Notes: a model not told the origin generated them from the letters alone. A stretch of DNA of 16,509 nt from Candidatus Nomurabacteria bacterium (GCA_943349725.1 CALQZP010000015.1:1-16509), one strand, 5' to 3'; positions 1 to 7,418 are shown, counted from the stretch's first letter. Program-made: numbers and translations.

Positions 1-108
1 GTCGGAGTGGGTGTGCATTATCCCACCGATATTTTTGGTGGGGCAGTGCTCGGTGTACTGGTGGGGTGGGGGGTACATAGGTTTTTCAGAAAATCTTCCA
101 GCTTGTAA
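1..108 (+). CDS. PAP2-superfamily phosphatase, C-terminal fragment
   Basis: The window opens inside this gene and shows only its last 35 codons, ending with TAA. The fragment carries the third PAP2 phosphatase motif: His6 and Asp10 in VHYPTDIFGGAVLG, the usual H-x3-D pair followed by a Gly/Ala-rich membrane helix, then a short basic tail (HRFFRKSS). In this family the His is the nucleophile that attacks the phosphate, and the Asp orients it. Substrates are typically undecaprenyl-pyrophosphate, phosphatidic acid or similar lipid phosphates at the membrane. The exact substrate cannot be told from this fragment. Confidence 0.8.
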   Translation, partial: VGVGVHYPTDIFGGAVLGVLVGWGVHRFFRKSSSL

Positions 109-135
109 GGGTCACACCACCCCGGCTTTCAGCCA

Positions 136-157
136 CCCCTCCTCATCCAAGGAGGGG
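136..157. other. G/C-rich hairpin after the PAP2 gene
   Basis: Positions 136-143 and 150-157 form an 8-bp stem (CCCCTCCT against AGGAGGGG) with a six-base loop. It lies 27 nt after the PAP2 stop codon and could end transcription, but no T-run follows. A second small hairpin (178-184 with 189-195, GGTTCAT/ATGAACC) follows closely. Confidence 0.4.
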
Positions 158-218
158 AGGTAAGAATGAAATCCTCCGGTTCATAAGAATGAACCACCTC
201 CTTTAGGAATACTAATCA

Positions 219-250
219 GTCTATGATACGAATCTACGAATACCTACGAA
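219..250. repeat. Degenerate TACGAAT short-period repeat
   Basis: The word ACGAAT recurs about every 9-10 nt (ATACGAAT, CTACGAAT, CTACGAAT). It is one of several short-period degenerate tracts in the intergenic spaces of this window. I see no coding content in it. Confidence 0.5.
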
Positions 251-288
251 TGGGGGCGCCCCGTGGCTCCCGCGCATGGTAATTCGGT

Positions 289-322
289 GCGACCCGCAGG
301 GCTTGATGCCCTGCGGTGTCGC
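289..322 (+). other. Strong stem-loop upstream of the DUF5666-like gene
   Basis: GCGAC (289-293) and CCGCAGGGC (294-302) pair with GCCCTGCGG (308-316) and GTCGC (318-322). This gives a 14-bp stem with one bulged T (317) and a TTGAT loop. No T-run follows, so it is not an ordinary intrinsic terminator. It is followed at 337-344 by AAAGGAGG, a perfect Shine-Dalgarno sequence with no start codon at a usable distance. The rest of 109-403 contains no gene I can support. Confidence 0.5.
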
Positions 323-366
323 TCTTAATCTTCACGAAAGGAGGAATAAGAACCCCGACACCAAAC

Positions 367-395
367 TTGTCGGCGGATTGGTGTGGGGGTATACT
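367..395 (+). promoter_or_regulatory. Promoter of the DUF5666-like gene (leaderless)
   Basis: A -35 box TTGTCG (367-372) and a -10 box TATACT (390-395) are separated by 17 bp. ATG 404 lies 8 nt after the -10 box, where transcription itself should begin, so the mRNA would have essentially no 5' leader. The promoter overlaps an inverted repeat: 353-364 can pair with 378-388. Confidence 0.65.
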
Positions 396-403
396 CATTT
401 TGT

Positions 404-1321
404 ATGAAAAAAGGACTTCTTTTTGGGTTGCTACTTTTCTTCGTGTTTCCAGTCTTTAGCTTTGCGCTTCCCGCAAACGAGTATATCCCCGAGACGGTTG
501 GAGCGGGGAAGCCTGAACTCCACATAAAGCCCGATGGCACTCTAGTCCTCAAAAGTGGCAAGGTGGATCAGATAGCTGGTTCTACTCTCTATATAGGAAT
601 TAAGTGGGGTACGCTTCAAATGCGCTTCACGATGAAGACCGACTCACGCACGGCAGTCACCAAGCGTTACGGTGGAACAGTGAGCGTTGCCCAGATTAGC
701 GTTGGCGATTACATTGACGTGGAGGGTGAGTTTTTTGAAGGTTCCGATTTCTTCGGGGTGCAAGCGCTTAAAGTCAAAGATTGGTCGCTTCAGGAAGAAG
801 CGGGTACGTATTCAGGCGTCATCACCGAGGTTACTCCCGACCAACGATTTATGCTTCGCACTCCTCAAAATCAAACCATTACCGTGGGACTTTCCACCAG
901 CTCTGCTCTCTCAATCAAGAAAGGCTCAATTTCGGTTCCGTTTGGGCGATTGCAAAAAGGCGAGACGGTTCTGCGAGCTTCCGGTGTATACGACTACGCG
1001 AGAAATGTCCTGACGGCCGACACAATCTCGGTGTATCAAGGGAAAACGGAATTCCTTCCCCGCAACTTTGAAGGAACACTCAAGCAGATGAGCGCCCCCA
1101 CGATACCCGCGACAATTGTGGTGACGGTTTCCGGTAAGGACTACACGGTACGAATTAGTGAAAAGACACCTCTTTTGAAGAAAAACAAAAATACGGCACA
1201 ACTGGCTCGGTTTGTGGTAGGTGACACGATTCGATTTTACGGCGCGGTGCGCGAAGAAGAGAAAACGCTCCAAGACGCACTTGTGGTAGACGCCGAAGTC
1301 GTCAGAAATTTGAGTTTATAG
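404..1321 (+). CDS. Secreted protein with three DUF5666-like modules
   Basis: 305 residues. I chose ATG 404 because a good promoter ends 8 nt upstream; an in-frame GTG at 383 would overlap the -10 box. Residues 1-22 are a Sec-type signal peptide: MKK, a long Leu/Phe-rich core, then SFALPA with a plausible cleavage after ALP-A. The mature part holds three diverged beta-rich modules of about 80-90 residues, each following the pattern 'G-x-V ... G-D-x-I/V-x-(V/A)-x-G ... D/K-x-L-x-V': roughly 45-127, 132-213 and 219-303. This pattern is typical of DUF5666/OB-like repeat proteins, which are exported and of unknown function. No catalytic motif is visible. The gene stands alone between its own promoter and a terminator. 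The DUF5666 assignment is by pattern recognition and needs a profile search. Confidence 0.65.
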   Translation: MKKGLLFGLLLFFVFPVFSFALPANEYIPETVGAGKPELHIKPDGTLVLKSGKVDQIAGSTLYIGIKWGTLQMRFTMKTDSRTAVTKRYGGTVSVAQISVGDYIDVEGEFFEGSDFFGVQALKVKDWSLQEEAGTYSGVITEVTPDQRFMLRTPQNQTITVGLSTSSALSIKKGSISVPFGRLQKGETVLRASGVYDYARNVLTADTISVYQGKTEFLPRNFEGTLKQMSAPTIPATIVVTVSGKDYTVRISEKTPLLKKNKNTAQLARFVVGDTIRFYGAVREEEKTLQDALVVDAEVVRNLSL

Positions 1322-1327
1322 TTTTTG

Positions 1328-1349
1328 GGCCTCCGTACGGAGGCCTTTT
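1328..1349 (+). terminator. Intrinsic terminator
   Basis: A perfect 18-nt palindrome (GGCCTCCGTACGGAGGCC, 1328-1345) is followed by TTTT. It starts 6 nt after the stop codon of the DUF5666-like gene. A T-run on the other side as well (1322-1326) suggests limited two-way function. Confidence 0.75.
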
Positions 1350-1469
1350 CGGCACCTATTTTTGAGGGAAATATCTCCACCGGCAACTATTTTTCTGAAA
1401 ACTAAAGAGGATACTCTTCCCTCAATTCTCAAGCTATGGTCTAACCGCTTTTCCACCTTCTTTTTCCTC

Positions 1470-1496
1470 TTGCAAACGCTCGCTCGGTGATAGAAT
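1470..1496 (+). promoter_or_regulatory. Candidate nrdA promoter
   Basis: An extended -10 element TGA-TAGAAT (1488-1496) is preceded by TTGCAA (1470-1475) at 15 bp. The spacing is short, but the TGN extension compensates. Use of this promoter would give an mRNA leader of about 145 nt before nrdA. A second weak -10-like site (TACTAT, 1594-1599) lies inside that leader. Confidence 0.4.
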
Positions 1497-1524
1497 AGAC
1501 GATACGAAAGTTTTGGATGTATGG

Positions 1525-1651
1525 ATCCCGTTAGAGACCGCTTCGCTACGGAAACGCAATGATAAATTGTTTTATGTATCAACTATTAATCAATACTATA
1601 CACAGGGGCTCCTCCGCCAATAGGCGAAGCGTTCCCTGTCTCTAACGGGAT
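1525..1651 (+). promoter_or_regulatory. Long-range inverted repeat in the nrdA leader
   Basis: ATCCCGTTAGAGAC (1525-1538) is perfectly complementary to GTCTCTAACGGGAT (1638-1651). Just inside, CGCTTCGC (1539-1546) matches GCGAAGCG (1624-1631). Together these give 22 paired bases with one asymmetric 6-nt bulge, enclosing 77 nt. The right arm ends on the first two bases of the nrdA start codon (ATG 1650-1652), so the folded RNA would hide the start. No Shine-Dalgarno sequence is evident. A smaller hairpin (CGCC 1615-1618 with GGCG 1623-1626) competes with the inner arm. Apart from this, 1350-1649 holds no gene I can support. Confidence 0.55.
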
Positions 1652-4430
1652 GGAGATTTACATCAAAAAAAGAGATGGTACACGCGAGCCGTTTAATGCC
1701 GACCGCATCAACCGTTCCATTGAACGTGCCTGCAAAGGACTTTCCGACCCGATTAGTATGGTGACGCAAATTGCGACCGAAACTCGGCTCATCTTGTACG
1801 ACGGTATCACCACCGAAGAGATGGACCAAGCAACCATCAACGCCTCGGTACAGAACATCAAAGAAGATATTGAGTACGACCGTGTCGCCACCCGTCTTCT
1901 CCTCAAAACCGTCTACCGAAGAGTGGTGGGGGAGTTTGAAAACAAGGAAGAAACACTTGAAAAGATGCATCGAGACAGCTTTACTCGGTATGTTATCCAA
2001 GGTGTGGCTGAAGGACTCCTCGATACCCGTATGGCGGAGAAATACAACCTGGAGAAACTCGCCGATTGTCTGGATCTTGAGCGAGATGAGCTTTTTGACT
2101 ACGCAGGTCTCTCCTCACTTCTCAACCGCTATGCAGTGAAGGACAAACAACAGCAACCGCGCGAGACACCGCAGTACTTCTTTATGCGTATCGCGATGGG
2201 ACTTGCCTACAATGAGCAGGACCCGAACGCATGGGCGAAGAAGTTTTACGACAAAATGTCTCGTTTAGAGTATGTCGCGGGCGGTTCCACCAACATTCAC
2301 GCAGGCACACCGCGCCCCGCTCTCTCAAATTGTTTTTTGCTTGAAATTCACGACGATATTGAACACATCGCAAAGTCGGTTGCCGACGTGATTAAACTTT
2401 CCAAGGCTTCGGGTGGCATCGGTGCCTCCATTACGAAACTGCGCGCCGCCGGCTCTCCGCTCTCGTCCAACAACACGACCTCCAGTGGCCCCACTCCATT
2501 TGCCAAAATCATTGATACCGCCATAAGGGCCGTTCAGCGAGGAGGAAAGAAGAAAGGCGCGCTCTGCTTCTATATGGAGAATTGGCACTACGATTTTCCC
2601 GAATTTTTGGACTGGAAGCACAACGCGGGAGACGACTATCTTCGAATGCGTACCGCAAATACTGCCGTCTTCCTCTCTGACGAGTTTATGCGTCGTGTCG
2701 CGAGTGGGTCCGACTGGTATATGTTTGACCCGAAGGATACCCCGGACTTAAATGAGCTCTACGGAGACCGTTTTGTGAAGCGCTACACCGAGTATGTTGG
2801 TATGGCGGAGGCGGGTAAACTCCGCATCTTCAAAAAGGTGCCTGCTCGAGAGCAGTTTCGTCAGATTTTGGTATCGCTCCAGACCACCTCGCACCCGTGG
2901 CTCACGTGGAAAGATGCGGTCAACCTTCGCGCTCTCAACAACAACACAGGCACGATTCATATGTCTAACCTCTGCACCGAGATTTGTCTTCCGCAGGACA
3001 AGGACCACATCGCGGTCTGTAACCTTGCCTCCATCAACCTCGCAACCCACGTCCACAACAAAGAGATTAACTGGAGCAAGCTTGAAAGCTCTGTCCGCTT
3101 CGCGCTCCGCCAGCTGGACAACCTCATTGATATCAACGTGCTTCCCGTGAAGGAGGCGGAAGCGGGGGACAAGGAGAACCGCGCGATTGGTCTTGGTGTG
3201 ATGGGCTTTACCGATACACTTGAGAAACTTGGCATCGCGTATGATAGCGACTTTGCCGCCGACTTTGCCGACCGCATTTTTGAATTCATCAGCTATATGG
3301 CGATTGATGAGAGCGCCAACCTCGCGCAGGAACGAGGGTCATACAGTCATTTTGTAGGGTCCGGTTGGTCACGAGGCAAAGTGCCGATTGATACCCTCGC
3401 GCGACTTGAACGCGACCGCGGTATTCCGCTCACCGTGATGAAAGAGAGTCGTCACAAGGGACTCAACTGGGACGTCCTTCGTCAGAAGGTGACAAAGGGT
3501 ATGCGCAACGCCACGCTTATGGCAGTCGCTCCGAACGCGAACATTGGGCTTGTCGCGGGTACCACTCCGGGTATTGACCCACGCTTCGCGCAGGTTTTTT
3601 CTCGCAACAAAATCTCCGGTAAATACTTGGACATCAATCACAACCTTGTGCTGGACCTCAAGAATATGGGACTCTGGGAGAAAGTGCGTGACGAAATTAT
3701 CGAAGCTCAAGGTGACATTGAGGACATCTCCGATATTCCCGAGCACATTAAGAAGATTTACAAAACGTCGTTCACCACTTCGCCCTTCGCCTTTATTGAA
3801 GTCGCGGCGCGCGCGCAAAAGTGGGTAGATCAGGCGCTTTCCCGCAATATGTACCTTGAAACGCGCGACATTGAAGAGACGATGAAGATTTATCAGACGG
3901 CGTGGGAGAAGGGGGTGAAGACCACCTACTACCTCCATATGAAGCCTCGTCACACCGCGGAGCAGTCCACGACCCACGTAAACAAGGCGCAGAAGATGGG
4001 AAAGAAAGGGTTCGCGGCGGCATTCGGACGACAGCAGGAAAATCACCCTTCGGCCTTCGGTGGCATCTCCAAGCTTCAGCCGTCACTGCTTGTCCCGAGT
4101 AAGTTTGAGGGACTTGTTCCGAACACGTTTGAGGGACTCACCCCAACGCCAAGTATCCCCGATCCGATTGTCCTCAAAAAAGAAACACCTTCGCCTATAC
4201 AGCAGATAGAGGTCAAAGAAGCTGCTCTGGTAGGCTTTTCCTCCGTCGCCAAGGCGATACAGAAGGAAGACACACAAGCGGAGATGCAGACGGAGTTTGC
4301 CGAGCGGTCGTCTGCTCCTGTCGCTGTAGCACAGCACCCGAAACTCACCGTTGAAGATATCCTTGCTGCTGGTGCAAACGCCGGACCCGAAGACCCGCAA
4401 GACCAGTTCATCTGTGATTCCTGTCAATAA
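1650..4430 (+). CDS. nrdA: Class I ribonucleoside-diphosphate reductase, large (alpha) subunit
   Basis: 926 residues. It reduces ribonucleoside diphosphates to deoxyribonucleotides in the cytoplasm together with NrdB. Residues 1 to about 90 are an ATP-cone (KKRDGTREPFNADRINRSIE), the dATP/ATP activity switch. The catalytic set is complete: Cys228 (LSNCFLL) and Cys457 (VCNLAS) form the redox pair, Asn440, Cys442 and Glu444 (NLCTE) carry the thiyl radical and the acid/base groups, and Tyr760-Tyr761 are the radical-transfer pair that marks class I. The C-terminal Cys922 and Cys925 (CDSCQ end) are the swinging-arm dithiol. About 130 residues (from about 790) separate the core from that tail. They are Pro/Ala-rich and contain a small internal duplication (KFEGL 818-822, TFEGL 826-830), so the arm is unusually long. 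nrdB follows after a small unrelated ORF. Confidence 0.95.
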   Translation: MEIYIKKRDGTREPFNADRINRSIERACKGLSDPISMVTQIATETRLILYDGITTEEMDQATINASVQNIKEDIEYDRVATRLLLKTVYRRVVGEFENKEETLEKMHRDSFTRYVIQGVAEGLLDTRMAEKYNLEKLADCLDLERDELFDYAGLSSLLNRYAVKDKQQQPRETPQYFFMRIAMGLAYNEQDPNAWAKKFYDKMSRLEYVAGGSTNIHAGTPRPALSNCFLLEIHDDIEHIAKSVADVIKLSKASGGIGASITKLRAAGSPLSSNNTTSSGPTPFAKIIDTAIRAVQRGGKKKGALCFYMENWHYDFPEFLDWKHNAGDDYLRMRTANTAVFLSDEFMRRVASGSDWYMFDPKDTPDLNELYGDRFVKRYTEYVGMAEAGKLRIFKKVPAREQFRQILVSLQTTSHPWLTWKDAVNLRALNNNTGTIHMSNLCTEICLPQDKDHIAVCNLASINLATHVHNKEINWSKLESSVRFALRQLDNLIDINVLPVKEAEAGDKENRAIGLGVMGFTDTLEKLGIAYDSDFAADFADRIFEFISYMAIDESANLAQERGSYSHFVGSGWSRGKVPIDTLARLERDRGIPLTVMKESRHKGLNWDVLRQKVTKGMRNATLMAVAPNANIGLVAGTTPGIDPRFAQVFSRNKISGKYLDINHNLVLDLKNMGLWEKVRDEIIEAQGDIEDISDIPEHIKKIYKTSFTTSPFAFIEVAARAQKWVDQALSRNMYLETRDIEETMKIYQTAWEKGVKTTYYLHMKPRHTAEQSTTHVNKAQKMGKKGFAAAFGRQQENHPSAFGGISKLQPSLLVPSKFEGLVPNTFEGLTPTPSIPDPIVLKKETPSPIQQIEVKEAALVGFSSVAKAIQKEDTQAEMQTEFAERSSAPVAVAQHPKLTVEDILAAGANAGPEDPQDQFICDSCQ

Positions 4431-4440
4431 CAGGAATCAC
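4414..4440 (+). terminator. Stem-loop overlapping the nrdA stop codon
   Basis: GTGATTCCTGT (4414-4424) and ACAGGAATCAC (4430-4440) form a perfect 11-bp stem with loop CAATA. The TAA stop (4428-4430) lies in the loop and first base of the right arm. The tract after it is AATTTCTAATTTC rather than a clean T-run, so termination may be partial. That would allow readthrough to nrdB. Confidence 0.55.
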
Positions 4441-4911
4441 AATTTCTAATTTCTAATTCACCTAATTTCTAATAAAATTTCAAATTGTAAAGTATGGGAG
4501 AAAGTGGAGCACATGAAGAATGGGAAAGTAGAACCAAATCTCCCAGACAAGAAAAACTTGCAAATTACCAGAGATGGATTTTGGAGTTGCAAAAATTATC
4601 TCCAGATCAGCGCGTTAGGGCTACTTATCTGAGGGAAGATATTGGTGAATTTGGAAAGACCCCTCCTTCAGAGCCGCGTTTTGAAGAATCCACTGAAGCG
4701 ATGAACGTTGAAGAGTTTTTAAAGGTTCTACAACTCGGTTCGGAAGGTCGTTCGCTGAATTCTAAACACGAGCAAGATGACTACAGCGAAGCGGGTGGAT
4801 ATACAGGTTGGGAAATTATTGAAAAAAAGTAAACAATACAGTAGGCTTCATTGTAGAATTTTGAATTGAACATTTTATTAGGTGAATTAGACAATTAGGT
4901 AATTAGAAATT
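4441..4911. repeat. AT-rich inverted repeats bracketing a small gene
   Basis: Two perfect 11-bp inverted pairs are nested: AATTTCTAATT (4441-4451) with AATTAGAAATT (4901-4911), and CTAATTCACCT (4453-4463) with AGGTGAATTAG (4880-4890). Further partial matches (TAATAAAATTT against TTTTATTA) extend the arms. The enclosed block of about 470 bp contains exactly one ORF and separates nrdA from nrdB. The arms are made of the short-period AATTTCT-type repeat, so they could be two independent repeat tracts rather than the ends of one inserted unit. Confidence 0.55.
4494..4832 (+). CDS. Hypothetical 112-residue charged protein between nrdA and nrdB
   Basis: I do not recognise this protein. It is 112 residues, soluble and rich in Glu, Lys, Arg and Ser, with no signal peptide, Cys or membrane segment. 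The middle (QEKLANYQRWILELQKLSPD) looks helical, and a second helix is likely around NVEEFLKVLQLGSEG. The C-terminal part is acidic and Tyr/Gly-containing. No Shine-Dalgarno sequence precedes the ATG. The gene is AT-richer and less regular in codon choice than nrdA and nrdB on either side, and it sits inside AT-rich inverted repeats. These points fit a late insertion, but a fast-evolving RNR accessory protein remains possible. It is short enough that non-coding status cannot be excluded. Confidence 0.55.
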   Translation: MGESGAHEEWESRTKSPRQEKLANYQRWILELQKLSPDQRVRATYLREDIGEFGKTPPSEPRFEESTEAMNVEEFLKVLQLGSEGRSLNSKHEQDDYSEAGGYTGWEIIEKK

Positions 4912-4918
4912 TACTACT

Positions 4919-5938
4919 ATGCTCATCGGCAAAGCACAACCTGAAGATATGGTTCTTCATCCCATTCGCTATCAATGGGCGTATGACTTGTATAACCAGG
5001 CGGTACGAAACACGTGGTTTCCCCACGAAATAGCCCTCAAGGAAGATTTGGACGACTGGGCGAAGATGACCGAAGACGAGCGTCATGCGGTTTCATTCTT
5101 GATGGCGTTCTTCAACCCCGCCGAGCTCATTGTGAACCGCTCTATCGCACTCGGTATGTACCCCTATATCAAGGCGCCGGAAGCGCATCTCTATCTTGCG
5201 AAGGTCATGTGGGAGGAGGCCAACCACTGCGTGGCGTTTGAGTATGTGCTTGAGACCTTTCCGCTTGATCGCGCGAAGGTGTTCGGGATACATCTTGAGA
5301 TGCCCTCTATGAAGGCGAAAGAGGACTACATCTTCAAGTATCTCCGCCGTATGACCGAGACCATTCTTGATATTGAAACGGTGGAAGGGAAGAAGGACTT
5401 CGTTAGAAACCTTGTCGCGACAAACATCGTGATGGAAGGCATTTGGTTCTACTCGGGATTTATGGTGGCGCTCTCCTTTAGACAGCGAAACCAACTTCGC
5501 AACTTCGGCTCGATGATCAACTGGGTTTTGAGGGATGAGTCACTTCACCTTAAGTTCGGCATCAACCTCGTGCACACGGCGCTTGAAGAGAATCCTGATT
5601 TGCTCACGCCGGAATTTGCCAATGAAATCCGCGACATCATCATTGAAGGAGTGGAGCTTGAGACAAGGTACAACAAGGACCTCTTTCCGCGAGGCATCCT
5701 CGGACTCAACGCCGACTACGTAAACCAGTATGTGCAGTATGTCACCGACCGCCGTTTGGAAGAGCTTGGCCTCCCCAAGCACTACAACGCCAAGAACCCG
5801 GCGAAGTGGATGAGCACCGCAACCGATGTCTTTGAACTCGTGAACTTTTTTGAGGCGCAGAACACTTCGTACGAAGTGGACGGCCACGCCAGCGGAACGA
5901 AGAAGGAGAAGGTAGCGGAAGCTAAGGAGACTGAATAA
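4919..5938 (+). CDS. nrdB: Class I ribonucleotide reductase small (beta) subunit, R2c-like (Mn/Fe type)
   Basis: 339 residues. A ferritin-like helical protein that builds the metal cofactor for radical generation and passes the radical to NrdA. All metal ligands are visible: Glu69 (NPAELIVN), Glu100 and His103 (EEANH), Glu173 (MEGIWFYSGF), Glu207 and His210 (RDESLH). The spacings (31, 73 and 34 residues between successive Glu) are those of the Chlamydia trachomatis R2c protein. Phe107 occupies the place of the radical Tyr (H-x3-F), Tyr109 follows it, and the first ligand is Glu rather than Asp; these are the hallmarks of class Ic enzymes with a Mn(IV)/Fe(III) cofactor. Tyr318 near the C-terminus (NTSYEVDG) probably serves radical transfer to NrdA. 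The tail is Lys/Glu-rich. The metal type is inferred from homology. Confidence 0.93.
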   Translation: MLIGKAQPEDMVLHPIRYQWAYDLYNQAVRNTWFPHEIALKEDLDDWAKMTEDERHAVSFLMAFFNPAELIVNRSIALGMYPYIKAPEAHLYLAKVMWEEANHCVAFEYVLETFPLDRAKVFGIHLEMPSMKAKEDYIFKYLRRMTETILDIETVEGKKDFVRNLVATNIVMEGIWFYSGFMVALSFRQRNQLRNFGSMINWVLRDESLHLKFGINLVHTALEENPDLLTPEFANEIRDIIIEGVELETRYNKDLFPRGILGLNADYVNQYVQYVTDRRLEELGLPKHYNAKNPAKWMSTATDVFELVNFFEAQNTSYEVDGHASGTKKEKVAEAKETE

Positions 5939-5947
5939 GCACTTTTT

Positions 5948-5981
5948 CAAAAGCCTCGCGACGCCTGTCGCGAGGCTTTTG
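5948..5981. terminator. Strong intrinsic terminator after nrdB
   Basis: A perfect 15-bp stem joins CAAAAGCCTCGCGAC (5948-5962) to GTCGCGAGGCTTTTG (5967-5981) with loop GCCT. The flanking A-run and T-run make it usable on both strands. It begins 9 nt after the nrdB stop and separates nrdB from the zwf promoter. Confidence 0.85.
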
Positions 5982-6005
5982 TGTTATGGAAGGGGGGTGT
6001 ACAAT
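5978..6005 (+). promoter_or_regulatory. zwf promoter (leaderless)
   Basis: The -10 box TACAAT (6000-6005) ends 7 nt before ATG 6013. The upstream TTTGTG (5978-5983) is a weak -35 box at 16 bp and lies in the right arm of the nrdB terminator. The layout matches the other leaderless starts in the window and supports ATG 6013 over ATG 5986. Confidence 0.55.
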
Positions 6006-6012
6006 ACCACCA

Positions 6013-7416
6013 ATGCAAAAACCTCTTACCATTGTCATTTTCGGGGCCACAGGAGACCTCTTTCAGCGCAAGCTCGCAGGGGCGCTTTTTGACCTGCACT
6101 CCAAGGGGGTACTTCCGCAAAAGTATGAGATTGTGGGTTTCTCGCGAAAACCATTTTCGCACGACCAGTTTCGCGCGTTTATTCACAACGCGCTCGCGGT
6201 TCGGGCGCACGGGAAAATCATAGAGCCGGACGAATTTGTCTCGCACGCGCTCTACCATCAGGGCGATCTCAACAGCGCGGAAAGTTATGCGAGCCTCGGA
6301 GCATTTCTCGCCGAGCGCGATAGGGAACATGGAGTTTGCTCCGACAAGCTGTTCCACCTCGCGGTCCCGCCAAATTTGTACGAAACGGTCTTCACCCGTC
6401 TTTCTGCTTCGGGACTTGCGATACCGTGCGCTCCGGGACTACCCAATGAGGAAAAAGCGTGGACGCGCGTCCTCGTGGAAAAGCCGTTCGGCAACAACGA
6501 AAAAGAAGCCGCACGTCTGGATACACTTCTCGGAAAACTCTTTGAAGAAGAGCAGATTTTCCGTATTGATCACTACCTCGCGAAAGAGGCGATGCAAAAT
6601 ATTATCTCGTTTCGCTTTTCAAACGGACTGTTTGAGCCACTTTGGAGCAAGAAGCATATTGAACGCGTAGAAATACGATTTGACGAGAAAGAAGATGTCG
6701 CCACGCGAGGTTCATTCTATGACAGTGTCGGCGCGCTTCGCGATGTGGGGCAAAATCATCTTTTGCAGATGCTCGCGCTCGTCGCCACCGAAAACCCAAA
6801 AGAGCTTCAAGCCGAGCCCATCAGGAAGGCGCGCGCAAAGGTGCTTAAAAAGGTGAAGGTTGATTTCGCGTCAATTCTGCGCGGACAGTACGCGGGATAT
6901 TTGTCGGAGAGTGGCGTTGCTCCCGATTCCAAAACCGAAACCTATTTCAAACTTCGCGCAACGATAGGAAATACGCGCTGGCGTGGCGTCCCGTTTGTGC
7001 TTTCAAGTGGTAAGGCGCTCAAAGAATCGGAAGTGTCTATCTCGGTCTTTTTCAAGCCCACTCCATGCCTCTGTCCCGAGGGGCATAAAAACGCGCACGC
7101 AAACGCACTCACCTTTAGTTTTTCGCCCAAGGAAGAAATATCGGTTTTGTTTTGGGCGAAGCGCCCCGGGTTTGATTTCCAGTTGGAACCGAAACGCCTT
7201 GCCTTTTCTTTTTCCGAAGGAGTACTTGAACATAAAATCCCCAACGCCTACGAACGCGTGCTTCTGGACGCTATTCGTGGCGACCAGACACTGTTCGCCT
7301 CCACCGAAGAGGTGAAAGAGCAGTGGAAAATCGTCACGCCGATACTTGCGAAATGGGGAAAACTGCCGTTGCATGGTTATGAGAAAGGAAGCGAGGGGCC
7401 TTCGCAAACGAAGTAA
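6013..7416 (+). CDS. zwf: Glucose-6-phosphate 1-dehydrogenase
   Basis: 467 residues from ATG 6013. An in-frame ATG at 5986 would add nine residues (MEGGCTIPP) and would overlap the promoter, so I reject it. The enzyme oxidises glucose-6-phosphate to 6-phosphogluconolactone with NADP+ (or NAD+), the first step of the oxidative pentose-phosphate pathway. The N-terminal Rossmann motif is IVIFGATGDLFQRKL. The substrate and catalytic signature RIDHYLAKE spans 184-192, and QNHLLQ (His249) follows in the conserved DVGQNHLLQMLALVA helix. Both are near their normal places, and the length is close to the family norm of about 480-500. The next gene starts 2 nt after its stop. Confidence 0.95.
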   Translation: MQKPLTIVIFGATGDLFQRKLAGALFDLHSKGVLPQKYEIVGFSRKPFSHDQFRAFIHNALAVRAHGKIIEPDEFVSHALYHQGDLNSAESYASLGAFLAERDREHGVCSDKLFHLAVPPNLYETVFTRLSASGLAIPCAPGLPNEEKAWTRVLVEKPFGNNEKEAARLDTLLGKLFEEEQIFRIDHYLAKEAMQNIISFRFSNGLFEPLWSKKHIERVEIRFDEKEDVATRGSFYDSVGALRDVGQNHLLQMLALVATENPKELQAEPIRKARAKVLKKVKVDFASILRGQYAGYLSESGVAPDSKTETYFKLRATIGNTRWRGVPFVLSSGKALKESEVSISVFFKPTPCLCPEGHKNAHANALTFSFSPKEEISVLFWAKRPGFDFQLEPKRLAFSFSEGVLEHKIPNAYERVLLDAIRGDQTLFASTEEVKEQWKIVTPILAKWGKLPLHGYEKGSEGPSQTK

Positions 7417-7418
7417 CC

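Noticed and set aside
383..403. GTG 383 as start of the DUF5666-like gene
   Set aside because: The seven extra codons contain the -10 box TATACT, and the signal peptide begins naturally at Met 404.
1581..1605. NrdR boxes upstream of nrdA
   Set aside because: CAATACTATACACA resembles half a box, but I cannot find a properly spaced pair matching ACACTATATATTGTGT.
4919..5938. R2-like ligand-binding oxidase (R2lox) instead of NrdB
   Set aside because: It sits in an nrdA locus, has the C-terminal Tyr needed to work with NrdA and matches R2c ligand spacing throughout.
5986..6012. ATG 5986 as start of zwf
   Set aside because: The extra residues MEGGCTIPP are not family-like and their codons contain the -10 box TACAAT.
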